Source: Azospirillum canadense (GTDB taxonomy: Bacteria > Pseudomonadota > Alphaproteobacteria > Azospirillales > Azospirillaceae). Taken from it: 64,000 bases of DNA. The position numbers were made by a program, and so were the translations under genes. The DNA is taken from NCBI RefSeq assembly GCF_025961225.1, contig NZ_JAOQNG010000003.1:434001-498000 (forward strand), read 5' to 3'. Position 1 is the first letter of the stretch; every line of letters starts with the position of its first letter. Of the stretch, positions 17,784-25,939 are shown in pieces. The notes below the pieces were generated by a model. The model worked only from the letters and a program-made list of their open reading frames with translations. It had not been told where the DNA came from and searched no databases.

Positions 17784-18902
17784 ATGGAGCAGAAGAGCGG
17801 GGTGTTTGTCGCCATGGACACGCACAAAGAGACGATCGCCGTCGCGGTGGCCGAGCCCGGGCGCTCGGGCGAGGTGCGCTTTCTGGGCGAGATCCCCAAC
17901 CGAGCTGACGCCGTGCGCCGGCTCATCGAGACGCTGGCCAGCAAGTATGGAAAGCTGAGCGTGTGCTACGAGGCCGGGCCGTGCGGCGATAGTCTGCACC
18001 GGCAAATTACCGAGCTCGGGCAGGAGTGCCTGGTGGTGGCGCCCTCGCTCATTCCGGTGCGCAGCGGCGATCGCGTCAAGACCGATCGGCGTGACGCCCT
18101 GACCCTGGCGCGGCTGCATCGCGCCGGCGAGCTCACCGCGGTCTGGGTGCCCGACGCGGCCCACGAGGCGATGCGCGACCTGGTGCGGGCGCGGACCGCG
18201 GCGATGGAGACGGTGCGCCGGGCGCGTCAGCAGCTGCAAAGCTTTCTGCTGCGCCACAACCGCATTTTCACCGGGCGCTCTCCATGGACGGCGGCGCATC
18301 GCCGCTGGCTGGCCAATCAGCGTTTCGAGCATCCGGCTCAGCAGATCGTTCTGCAGGAGCTGATCGACACCGTCGCCGATGCCGAGACGCGGCGCGATCG
18401 GCTGAACGGGCAAATCGAGGAGCTGGCCCGGAGCTGGGCGCTGCGGCCAGTGGTCGAGGCTCTGCAGGCGATGCGCGGCGTTGCGTTTCTCTCGGCCGTG
18501 GTGCTGGTGGCGGAAATCGGTGACTTCCGCCGCTTCGCCAATCCCCGCCAACTGATGGCGTATCTCGGCCTGGTGCCCTCCGAGCAGTCCAGCGGCCGCA
18601 AGGTGCCGCGCGAGGGCATCACCAAAGCCGGCAACACGCGGGCCCGGCGGGTGCTCGTCGAAGGTGCCTGGAGTTATCGCTGGCCGGCGCGGGTCACGAA
18701 CGAAATCCGCGCCCGCCTGGAGGGTTTACCGCAGGCGGTGCGGGCCATCGCGTGGAAGGCTCAGACACGGTTGTGCGCGCGGTATCGCCGGCTCGCCGCG
18801 ACGGGCAAGAACCGCAACGTGGTGATCACAGCGATCGCGCGGGAGATGGCGGCCTTTGCCTGGGCGATCGCCCGCGACGTGCAGCCGGCCGGGGCCGCCT
18901 AA
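17784..18902 (+). CDS. IS110-family transposase, second type
   Basis: The 372-residue DEDD recombinase starts at 17784 behind GGAGA. The N-terminus is MEQKSGVFVAMDTHKETIAV (D12), followed by CYEAGPCGDSL (Glu) and VKTDRRDALTLARL (Asp). The C-terminal part has the VEALQAMRGVAFLSAVVLVAEIG helix-hairpin-helix and EQSSGRKVPREGITKAGN with the serine region. It belongs to a different subgroup from the copies at 10726 and 33181. It looks intact. Confidence 0.9.
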   Translation: MEQKSGVFVAMDTHKETIAVAVAEPGRSGEVRFLGEIPNRADAVRRLIETLASKYGKLSVCYEAGPCGDSLHRQITELGQECLVVAPSLIPVRSGDRVKTDRRDALTLARLHRAGELTAVWVPDAAHEAMRDLVRARTAAMETVRRARQQLQSFLLRHNRIFTGRSPWTAAHRRWLANQRFEHPAQQIVLQELIDTVADAETRRDRLNGQIEELARSWALRPVVEALQAMRGVAFLSAVVLVAEIGDFRRFANPRQLMAYLGLVPSEQSSGRKVPREGITKAGNTRARRVLVEGAWSYRWPARVTNEIRARLEGLPQAVRAIAWKAQTRLCARYRRLAATGKNRNVVITAIAREMAAFAWAIARDVQPAGAA

Positions 18903-19222
18903 ACCCCGGGAGGGACGGAGGAGACGCGCAGAGGAGGACCGATCGGTTCCGCGACATTGACTGTCGCGCATGGCTGGAGGCGGAGCTCGCCAGGGGAGCC
19001 CTCGTGTGCACTATGTGGCCGCTTTGCGACGCCCGCTCCTAGACCGAGGCAGCCCCGAGACGGAACACGGTCCTGCGGTCGCCAACCCGCGCATCAGAGT
19101 TTGATCAGCCGTCGTCTCGACCGCTCCGCCTCCTGCCATGCGCGCCAGCCTCACCGCTTGCCGAGCCGGCCGCAAACCGGAGACGACCACTCACGCCCAC
19201 AGCCCTTGAAACGGGACATGAG
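18903..19222. other. Gene-free stretch after the IS110 transposase
   Basis: No coding frame is supported. This is probably the non-coding right end of the IS110 element, followed directly by the left repeat of IS630. No clear palindrome was seen by eye. Confidence 0.35.
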
Positions 19223-20362
19223 AGTGCACTGACTCATTCAGAAGGTGCAGGCAAACGGCTGAGTTTATCGAGGATATCCTCGGCCGACTTGGTCCAGATG
19301 AAGGGCTTGGATGCCCTGTTGTGCTCGCGGATGTAGCGGGCGATGGCGTCCTGGAGATCGGCCACGGACTTGAACACGCCGCGCCGGATGCTCCGGCGGG
19401 TGATGATGGAGAAGAAGCCCTCGACGGCGTTGATCCAGGACGCCGAGGTCGGCGTGAAATGGAAGACCCATCGCGGATGATTGGCCAACCATTCCAGCAC
19501 CTTGGGATGCTTGTGGGTGGCGTAGTTGTCGACGATGGCGTGGATCACCTTGCCGACCGGCACGACGCGCTCGACGGCGTTGAGGAACTTGATGAACTCC
19601 TTGTGGGTGTGCTTGGGCAGGCAGCGGCCGACCACGGTGCCGTCCAGGGTGGTCAGCGCGGCGAACAGCGTGGTGGTGCCGTTGCGCTTATAATCGTGCG
19701 TCATCGTCCCGCACTTGCCGGGCTTCAGCGGCAAACCCGGCTGAGTGCGGTCGAGCGCCTGGATCTGGCTCTTCTCGTCGATGGACAGCACCACCGCGTG
19801 GCAGGGCGGGTCCATATAGAGGCCGACGATGTCCTCCACCTTGGCGGCGAAAGCCGGGTCGTTGGAGCGCTTGAAGGTGCGCAACCGATGCGGCTGGAGC
19901 CGGTTGGCTTCCCAGATGCGCTGCACGGCGCGCAGGCTGATGCCGACGGCCTTGGCCACCGCCCGGCCGGTCCAGTGTGTCACGGCGCCGGGTGGTTCCG
20001 AACACGTCAGCGCCAGCACCTTGGCCACGGTGGCGGTCGGCAGCGGCGCCCGGCCGGGCTTGCGCGTCTTGTCGCGCAACAGCCCATCGACGCCTTGTTC
20101 GGCGTAGCGCACTTGCCAACGCCAAACCGCCGGGCGGCTGACGCCGGCCCGACGGGCCACCTCCAGGACCGGCAGCCGTGCGGCCGAGAGCAGAATGATG
20201 TTCACCCGCTGCACATGTTTCTGCGGGCGGTTCCGGTCACCGAGGACCGCAGCCAAACGCGCGCGGTCCTCCGGTCCAACAATGATGCTGACGGTCTGGG
20301 CCATGCCGACAGAATCGCACGTCGGCGGCCCGTTGTGAATCCTATGTCTGCGTCAAAGCACT
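19223..20362 (-). mobile_element. IS630-family element
   Basis: Imperfect inverted repeats lie at 19223-19236 (AGTGCACTGACTCA) and 20349-20362 (TGCGTCAAAGCACT), matching at 11 of 14 positions once reversed. They tightly enclose one intact transposase gene. A TA pair follows the right tip, but none was seen at the left. Confidence 0.75.
19234..20304 (-). CDS. IS630-family transposase
   Basis: A full-length 356-residue transposase. It has an N-terminal winged-helix pair (ARRAGVSRPAVWRWQVRYAEQG, AVGISLRAVQRIW) and a DDE domain with VVLSIDEKSQIQALDR (Asp), HAIVDNYATHKHPKV (Asp) and SWINAVEGFFSIITRR (Glu). No frame break is visible. Confidence 0.93.
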   Translation of the reverse strand: MAQTVSIIVGPEDRARLAAVLGDRNRPQKHVQRVNIILLSAARLPVLEVARRAGVSRPAVWRWQVRYAEQGVDGLLRDKTRKPGRAPLPTATVAKVLALTCSEPPGAVTHWTGRAVAKAVGISLRAVQRIWEANRLQPHRLRTFKRSNDPAFAAKVEDIVGLYMDPPCHAVVLSIDEKSQIQALDRTQPGLPLKPGKCGTMTHDYKRNGTTTLFAALTTLDGTVVGRCLPKHTHKEFIKFLNAVERVVPVGKVIHAIVDNYATHKHPKVLEWLANHPRWVFHFTPTSASWINAVEGFFSIITRRSIRRGVFKSVADLQDAIARYIREHNRASKPFIWTKSAEDILDKLSRLPAPSE

Positions 20363-20484
20363 AACATCTACCCATCTACAAACGATACGTTCCGTCTGGT
20401 TCAAACCACTAGGGCATCGAGTGACGCGACAACGATGTGACGGCCCAACCCTTGTTACGTTTCCGGTTGTGGCAGGCAGCGCCG

Positions 20485-20506
20485 CCGAGGCTTGGCGGAG
20501 CCTCGG
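20485..20506. repeat. Perfect 8-bp hairpin
   Basis: CCGAGGCT and AGCCTCGG arms flank a TGGCGG loop, in the gene-free stretch after the IS630 element. No T-tract follows. It may be a terminator relic. Confidence 0.4.
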
Positions 20507-20566
20507 AGCCTTAACAAGGTAGTATCACTGATGAACGGGAAACCCTTTTAAGTTGTGCGTCCCAGG

Positions 20567-20592
20567 AAGGCCCGCCTACTGCGGCGGGCCTT
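20567..20592. terminator. Strong GC-rich hairpin, probable terminator
   Basis: AAGGCCCGCC (20567-20576) pairs perfectly with GGCGGGCCTT (20583-20592) around a six-base loop. It sits at the end of the minus-strand frame 20576-20833, which reads into it. The T-rich side is weak in both directions. Confidence 0.5.
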
Positions 20593-20833
20593 CTCGCATT
20601 TGGTATGCCGCCTTTTGTACGGGGAGCGCCGCACGCCCGTGTGATTGAAAATTCTCCCACATCGCAAGTATCCGCATAGCCTTTCTAAGCGTTGCAGTGC
20701 TCCCTCTGCGGTTAGGACGGGAGGTTCGCCGATGGGCTAGAACTGCGCGGATTAGTTCTGCGATGCATTGGGCAAGGCGATCCTTCTGGCCCTCAACACG
20801 GCCTCGCTTATCGCGGAGTCTGCTCGGTAACAT
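20576..20833 (-). CDS. Small basic hypothetical protein
   Basis: A possible 85-residue product, MLPSRLRDKRGRVEGQKDRLAQ..., with a helical middle (CIAELIRAVLAHRR, TLRKAMRILAMWENFQ). A GTG two codons upstream is an alternative start. It ends in a strong hairpin. No family is recognised, and it may be a remnant of a larger gene. Confidence 0.35.
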   Translation of the reverse strand: MLPSRLRDKRGRVEGQKDRLAQCIAELIRAVLAHRRTSRPNRRGSTATLRKAMRILAMWENFQSHGRAALPVQKAAYQMREGPPQ

Positions 20834-20989
20834 TCCCACTTAGAGCGACCAGCAATACCTCTTCTTCGCGGCCATTATCTTCATAATTGAGGTCTGTGCT
20901 ACTGATCACACAGTCTCTTTAGGACCAGTTGGCTTCACAATTCGTTGGGCTCATGCTCGACGGACAGGATCCTGGCTACGGAGGGAGAA

Positions 20990-21439
20990 ATGCGCTCCAC
21001 AACTCAAGCTCTCTGTCTGTCATTGTTGCTGATGACGCCCGCCGTCGCGGTTGTCGGGCCAGCGGAGGAAGCCAACGCTTTGGTTGACCGCTGGTCAGCA
21101 GCCTACAACTCCAATGACCCGGATGCTGTGGTGCAACTGTACGCACCAGATGCGATCCTCCTTGGAACCGTTAGCCCCGTTATCTCCAAGGGATCGGAGG
21201 AAATCCGAAAATACTTCTCGATGATCAAGGGTAGCGGGAACAAGAACATCATTGGTGAGAGGTACACGATACCGGTCAGCGAGGCCGCTGTGGTTGTTAC
21301 GGGCTTCTATGACTTCACCAGGATGAAAGATGGGCAGGCGATGCCATCGCCCTCGCGCTTTACGATGCTCCTGACGAAACGCGACGGTGAATGGCGCATT
21401 GCACACCACCATTCGTCGCCACACGTCCAACCCAAGTAG
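20990..21439 (+). CDS. Secreted SnoaL/DUF4440-like protein
   Basis: The 149-residue protein starts at 20990 behind GGAGGGAG. Residues 1-20 are a Sec signal peptide (MRSTTQALCLSLLLMTPAVAVV). The mature part has the NTF2-like layout: ALVDRWSAAYNSNDPDAVVQLYAPDAILLGT, a helix followed by a strand, then WRIAHHHSSP at the end. Such proteins are small cone-shaped barrels that bind or isomerise small ligands; the ligand here is unknown. It is followed 75 bp later by a lipocalin-like gene in the same direction, so the two may be co-transcribed. Confidence 0.8.
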   Translation: MRSTTQALCLSLLLMTPAVAVVGPAEEANALVDRWSAAYNSNDPDAVVQLYAPDAILLGTVSPVISKGSEEIRKYFSMIKGSGNKNIIGERYTIPVSEAAVVVTGFYDFTRMKDGQAMPSPSRFTMLLTKRDGEWRIAHHHSSPHVQPK

Positions 21440-21514
21440 TGGAAATGCCCGAGATGGCGCCCATGACGTGCCGTCACCGGGGTCTGTTGGGTGAACCCTC
21501 AAGGGAGGACCCTG

Positions 21515-22030
21515 ATGAGCCGACCCAACCCTATCACACAGTGTTCGGTGGCACTGCTGTTTCTCGGTATTGCCCTGGCTTCAGGCGAGGCGGTCAGCCA
21601 AGGAAAGACACTGCAAGAGCAATTCGTCGGAACCTGGGCGTATGTCTCGGTCGACACCGTTCGCCCTGACGGCAGCCGGGTGCCGATGTTTGGCACCAGT
21701 CCGCACGGCCTTGCCATGTTCGATAGCAACGGTCGCTACATACTGTTGACCGCGCGCGCTGACCAGCCCAAGTTCGCGTCGAACAACCGCATAGAGGGAA
21801 CCCCGGAGGAGTATAAAGCCGTCGTGCAAGGATCGATTGCTCACTTCGGCCGGTACACCGTTGATGAGGCGGACAAGACCATCTCCTTCGACATTGACAC
21901 CAGCACCTTCCCGAACTGGAACGGGGTCGAGCAGAAACGACCGTTCACGCTCACGGGCGACGAATTACGGTGGCGAACCGCCGCATCGAGCGGTGGTACG
22001 GCTGAGGTGGTCTTGAGGCGAGCCAAGTAG
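21515..22030 (+). CDS. Secreted lipocalin-like protein
   Basis: A 171-residue product whose start at 21515 has GGAGG upstream. It has a signal peptide (CSVALLFLGIALASGEAVSQG), then the lipocalin-like domain pattern LQEQFVGTWAYVSVDTVRPDGSRVPMFG, with GTW early and HGLAMFDSNGRYILLTAR mid-domain. C-terminal strands end in LRWRTAASSGGTAEVVLRRAK. Probably periplasmic binding of a hydrophobic small molecule. It pairs with the SnoaL-like gene upstream. Confidence 0.78.
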   Translation: MSRPNPITQCSVALLFLGIALASGEAVSQGKTLQEQFVGTWAYVSVDTVRPDGSRVPMFGTSPHGLAMFDSNGRYILLTARADQPKFASNNRIEGTPEEYKAVVQGSIAHFGRYTVDEADKTISFDIDTSTFPNWNGVEQKRPFTLTGDELRWRTAASSGGTAEVVLRRAK

Positions 22031-22337
22031 ATCTGATGCGGCGTGGTCACCGCCGCGTTGGCGGTGAGGTGGCGGGGCCGCACACCAGGACCCAAGCCAA
22101 TCGACCCCATTTTCAAAGAATGGGCTCACATGCGTCCGATGATGCGGGACCGAAAGCCGGATTGACGGCGTAGACGCCCGACCCAAGGATCAAGCCGACC
22201 AGAAAAGCGAACACGGTGATCGGCACCAGTGAGGGTTGTGCCGATGGTGAATCATGAAGCCCGACATACGATCGTGTCCCGGGAGGTGGTGTAGCAGCGA
22301 GCGGTTGGTCATCGCTCTCCGGCGGGTTGGGGCCGGG
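22031..22337. other. Stretch without an intact gene
   Basis: On the minus strand a start-less frame reads PSLVPITVFAFLVGLILG then SGVYAVNPAFGP, a convincing single membrane helix. It may be the tail of a lost membrane protein next to the IS256 remnant. Confidence 0.3.
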
Positions 22338-22625
22338 TCAGGCGGCGACTGCCGCAATCCTGATAGCGTCAGTATGCCCGAGCGGCATCATGGTCTCCAA
22401 GCTGAGATAGCGCCGCCCGACCGCCCACTCATCATTCTGCTTCAGCAGAATGATGAGTGGGCGGTCGCCGCGTCGTTCGGGAATATGGCCACCACATCGG
22501 TGCGGCGCTTGATCTCGCCCTTCAGCCGCTCCAGCGGGTTGGTTGCGCTGATCTTGGTCCAGTGGTCGGGATGAAAGTCCATGTAGAGGACAGCGCGATA
22601 GGTGTCAGCCTCCACTTTGCGCATC
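22338..22625 (-). pseudogene. IS256 (Mutator) transposase, C-terminal fragment with frameshift
   Basis: Recognisable family residues are HPDHWTKISATNPLERL, GEIKRRTDVVAIFPNDAA, then in a second frame LLQQNDEWAVGRRYLSLETM and a stop at 22338. The frame changes at a 50-bp perfect palindrome-like structure at 22418-22467. About 7 bp are missing compared with the usual spacing between these motifs. The catalytic N-terminal two thirds are absent. Confidence 0.75.
22418..22467. repeat. Perfect 23-bp inverted repeat inside the IS256 remnant
   Basis: The arms at 22418-22440 and 22445-22467 are exact reverse complements, separated by TTCA. The inner part (ATTCTGCTTCAGCAGAAT) is natural coding sequence of the transposase. 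The outer part replaces the expected sequence, which is the signature of a template-switch repair event. Confidence 0.85.
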
Positions 22626-22643
22626 CTGGGACCGCGGTCCTTC

Positions 22644-22919
22644 TCATGCCCGGATCCAGATGGCCGGTTCATCGGCGATGAAGGCGAGAGCGTCATCAAG
22701 TTCGAACACCGCTCCGAAGGGGCCAGCCGGCCCCCAGGCTTCGCGCCACCACCACAGAACTTCGACGCGGTTGCTCTCGGCCAAGAGGCGCAGGCGGGCG
22801 ACTGGCGCGCCGGGGGCGCTGAACAGTGAGTAGCCGCGATTGACGCGGCGGGCCATAATGCCGCCGCGTGGCCAGGGATAATCGGCAATCCGCGCCAGGA
22901 CGGGGTCGCTCGTGGCCAT
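22644..22919 (-). CDS. Small hypothetical protein
   Basis: A 91-residue product, MATSDPVLARIADYPWPRGG..., rich in Trp and Arg, with a likely beta-sheet core (VEVLWWWREAWGPAGPFGAVFELDDALAFIAD). The composition and clean frame suggest a real gene trapped between the IS256 remnant and the IS6 element. No family is recognised. Confidence 0.5.
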   Translation of the reverse strand: MATSDPVLARIADYPWPRGGIMARRVNRGYSLFSAPGAPVARLRLLAESNRVEVLWWWREAWGPAGPFGAVFELDDALAFIADEPAIWIRA

Positions 22920-22969
22920 CGTGATCGCGTTGGCGGAAGACTGTTGAGGGGGCAACAGTCGATGACGCC

Positions 22970-23783
22970 AGAGGGCATTGTCACACGAACGAAACTGACG
23001 CGCAGATCGCCTGGTGTCCCCCGACTGGCTCACGCCGTGGCGGTGGCGGCGTGCCACTCGGCCATCGCCTGCACCCGGAAGGTGCGCAGGGTGGGGCGTG
23101 AGATCAGATGGCGCTGAAGGTTGAAGGTGTTGTAGGTGGCGGAATGCACGGAGACGAAGCGCTGGGCGGAGCCAGGTGATTTGAAGCGCCGCATCTTCCT
23201 TTCGCGTCGCCGGACCGGCTGGTGCGAGACCTCGGCCCGGTTGTTCTGTCGCCGGCCTTGCTCATGGCGGGCCGTCAAACCAATCTCACGGAAGGCAGCC
23301 CCGTAGGAACGCAGTTTGTCGGTGGTCACCTGGGTGGGCGCGACGCCGTGCTTCTTGAGGAGTTTGCGCATCAGCTTCAGGGCCGCCGCTTTGTCGCGCC
23401 GACGCTGGACCAGCACCTCCAGCACCTCGCCTTCGTCGTCGACGGCCCGCCACAGGTACATCAGCGTTCCGCCAATCCGCACCACCATTTCGTCCAAGTG
23501 CCAGCGCGGGCTGGGCTTGGGACGCCGCCGTCGCAGGTTGGCGGCGATGGCCGGCCCGAATGTCACGACCCATCGGCGCACCGTCTCGTAGGACACGTCG
23601 ATGCCGCGCTCGGCCAGCAGTTCCTCGACATCCCGGTCGCTCAAGGTGAACCGCAGATAAAGCCTGATCGCGTGCTGGATGACCGCGGGCGGGAATTGGT
23701 GACGGGCATACGAGAGCGGCATCATCCGAGCAGCGTAACCTCACCGCCGGGCCGCCGCCAAGCTTGGCGTGACAATGCCCTCT
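22970..23783 (-). mobile_element. IS6-family element, complete
   Basis: Perfect 15-bp inverted repeats, AGAGGGCATTGTCAC at 22970-22984 and its complement at 23769-23783, enclose one transposase. Flanking 8-bp sequences do not match, so it did not arrive by a simple single insertion in this context, or one flank was later rearranged. It abuts the secretion cassette. Confidence 0.85.
23030..23725 (-). CDS. IS6-family transposase
   Basis: A 231-residue DDE transposase, MMPLSYARHQFPPAVIQHAIRLYLRF, with helix-turn-helix IDVSYETVRRWV, RWHLDEMVVRIGG (first Asp), VTTDKLRSYGAA (second Asp) and NNRAEVSHQPVRRRERKMRRFKS (Glu region). Related to the copy at 32331-33041, distinct from that at 13912. Confidence 0.92.
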   Translation of the reverse strand: MMPLSYARHQFPPAVIQHAIRLYLRFTLSDRDVEELLAERGIDVSYETVRRWVVTFGPAIAANLRRRRPKPSPRWHLDEMVVRIGGTLMYLWRAVDDEGEVLEVLVQRRRDKAAALKLMRKLLKKHGVAPTQVTTDKLRSYGAAFREIGLTARHEQGRRQNNRAEVSHQPVRRRERKMRRFKSPGSAQRFVSVHSATYNTFNLQRHLISRPTLRTFRVQAMAEWHAATATA

Positions 23784-23821
23784 TTGCCATGGTCCGTTTG
23801 AACCAAGTACGCCGCCCCGCG

Positions 23822-25939
23822 TCAGGTCACCAACGTCGCCGTGGAGTCGCCATTCCCACCGATGCGCAAAATCTTGTCGGCTCCGCTCGTGATTTCCGGC
23901 CGATGCGCCACACTGATGCGCGTCATGTTGAGGCGCTTGAGGCTCCGGTTGATGTGCCGCTCGTTGTCGGTATCGAGGTGCGCGGTCCCCTCATCCAGAA
24001 ACAGTATCCTCGGGCGCTTGTAGAGCGCGCGCGCAAGAAGCACACGCTGCTTTTGGCCTCCGGAAAGGGAGCTTCCCATGTCCCCGATCAAGCTGTTGTA
24101 AGCCATCGGCATCGTCATGATCTCATCGTGGATGCCGGCCAGCCGCGCGCATTCCATCATCCACGCTTCGTCGAAGTCGGCACCGAAAAAGCAGATGTTG
24201 TCGGCGATTGAGCCGGACAGAAGCTGATCCTCTTGCATCACAGCGGCCACCTGCTCTCGATACACGCGCGAACCAACGACCGAAAGGGGAACGCCGTCGA
24301 TCAGCACCTCGCCGCTCGTCGGTTCGAGCAGCCCGAGCATGATCTTAACGAGCGTTGTCTTGCCGCCCCCGGACGGCCCCATAATCGTCACGAACTCGCC
24401 CGGGACAATGACCAGGTTGATGTTCACAATTGTAAAAGGCTCGGTTTCCGCGTAGCGGAACGAAACATTTCGGAGTTCAATCCGTCCTTCCAGTTCCTTT
24501 ATGTAGGACAAATTGTGATCGTGGCCTGGTTCGATCGGGCTGAGGGCGATGTCGGCCAAACGCTCCAGATGAAGGTCGAGGATTTTCAGTTCGAGCATTT
24601 TCTCCACCAGCAGCGCGGCCTTGCCGGAGAACTGCTGCTTGTAGCTCATAAACGCGAAAATCATGCCGGTCGTCATCGCCCCACTCAGGGCCAGTTTAGC
24701 GGACAGGAAGACAACCAGAATGCCTTCAAGGCCAAATATCAAATCATTGGCCGATTTGAAGAACATGTTTGCCTTGCCGAGCCGCATGTTCGCATTCACG
24801 CAACTTGCGTAGCGGTTCATCCAATGCTCTTCTCTCTCACTTTCCCGATTGAAGAGCTTCAGGCTTTGTATCGCGCGCACGCTCTCAATGAATGTTGAAT
24901 GCTCTTTGGCCTGCTCCTGAAGAGCCGCTTCGCTCCGCCGCCGGAGTTCCCGATAGAGCCCAAGCCGCAGGGCGGTATAGAGCCCGAGCGCCGTGAGCAC
25001 GAGAAGGGCCAACTGAGCGTTATAAACAAAAATCATCACGAGGGTTGCTAGGGCCATCAGGCCGTCGATCACCACCGTGACAAGGCCCTCCCCCAGCAGA
25101 TTGCGAATGGGAACCAACGACGAAAAGCGTGACAGTATATCGCCAATATGGCGCTTTTCAAAAAAAGAGATTGGTTGACGAATCAAGTGATGAAACAGGC
25201 GAGACGCCATTTGAAAGTCGAGAGTGTTCTGGACAATGAGCAAGATTAATGAGCGTAGGACGGACGTCGCCACCGATATCAGAGTCAACAAACCAAATCC
25301 GAGCGCAAGAACGACAAGAAGATCGGCGTCTCCTCGTGCAATGACCTCATCAACGACCGCTTGCATATAAAAAGGTGCGAGCAAGGCCAAAACTTGCAGC
25401 GCGATCGACAAGACGAGCACCTGCATCAGGGCACCAGTCGCTCCGTTCAGGCACTTCCAAAAAGCGGAAAGTGGCAGTCGCTCTCGCTCATCCTTCCGGG
25501 TGAAACCTTCCGTTGGCGTGACTTCCAGGGCGATCCCGGTCAAGTGTTTGGACGCTTCGCCGACAGAAAGGCGCCGCTCGCCTTCCGCTGGATCGTGCAC
25601 GACAATTCCTTTGCGGGTGGCCGATTTCAGCACCACAAAGTGTTCCATGTCCCAGTGCACAATCGCGGGCAGGCGGAGCTGTGACAAATGCGAGATCTCG
25701 AACCGCAGAGCGCGGCAGGAGAGATGAAGATGGTTTGCGACCTGGACCAGGCTGCGCAGCGTGACACCCTTCAGCGACACCGGATGCTGGCGCCGCAGAG
25801 TGTTCAGGTCGATGTGATGCCCGTAATACGAAACGATCATAGCGAGACAGGCGAGCCCGCATTCCGCGGCTTCCGACTGCATGATCACTGGGAGATGCCG
25901 CCGACCGCTGAAATTCAACGATATCTGCATGGCATTCAC
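23822..25939 (-). CDS. C39-peptidase ABC exporter (peptidase-containing, bacteriocin type)
   Basis: A 705-residue inner-membrane protein. The N-terminal C39 peptidase domain has C27 (QSEAAECGLACLAM), H100 (DMEHFVVL) and D116 (HDPAEGE), the triad that cuts after Gly-Gly leaders. About six helices follow (residues 165-450). The C-terminal ATPase has GPSGGGKTTLVK, LSGGQKQRVLLARAL and ILFLDEGTAHLD. The GTG start overlaps the adaptor gene stop by 4 bp (GTGA); ATG at 25930 is an alternative. It resembles CvaB/RaxB. The GG-leader peptide encoded upstream is the evident substrate. Confidence 0.93.
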   Translation of the reverse strand: MNAMQISLNFSGRRHLPVIMQSEAAECGLACLAMIVSYYGHHIDLNTLRRQHPVSLKGVTLRSLVQVANHLHLSCRALRFEISHLSQLRLPAIVHWDMEHFVVLKSATRKGIVVHDPAEGERRLSVGEASKHLTGIALEVTPTEGFTRKDERERLPLSAFWKCLNGATGALMQVLVLSIALQVLALLAPFYMQAVVDEVIARGDADLLVVLALGFGLLTLISVATSVLRSLILLIVQNTLDFQMASRLFHHLIRQPISFFEKRHIGDILSRFSSLVPIRNLLGEGLVTVVIDGLMALATLVMIFVYNAQLALLVLTALGLYTALRLGLYRELRRRSEAALQEQAKEHSTFIESVRAIQSLKLFNRESEREEHWMNRYASCVNANMRLGKANMFFKSANDLIFGLEGILVVFLSAKLALSGAMTTGMIFAFMSYKQQFSGKAALLVEKMLELKILDLHLERLADIALSPIEPGHDHNLSYIKELEGRIELRNVSFRYAETEPFTIVNINLVIVPGEFVTIMGPSGGGKTTLVKIMLGLLEPTSGEVLIDGVPLSVVGSRVYREQVAAVMQEDQLLSGSIADNICFFGADFDEAWMMECARLAGIHDEIMTMPMAYNSLIGDMGSSLSGGQKQRVLLARALYKRPRILFLDEGTAHLDTDNERHINRSLKRLNMTRISVAHRPEITSGADKILRIGGNGDSTATLVT

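Noticed and set aside
20510..20525. TTAACAAGGTA resembling the 3' end of 16S rRNA
   Set aside because: The match is short and there is no rRNA context.
22128..22260. Membrane-helix frame on the minus strand as a full gene
   Set aside because: No start codon in frame after the upstream stop; kept only as a note in the gene-free stretch.
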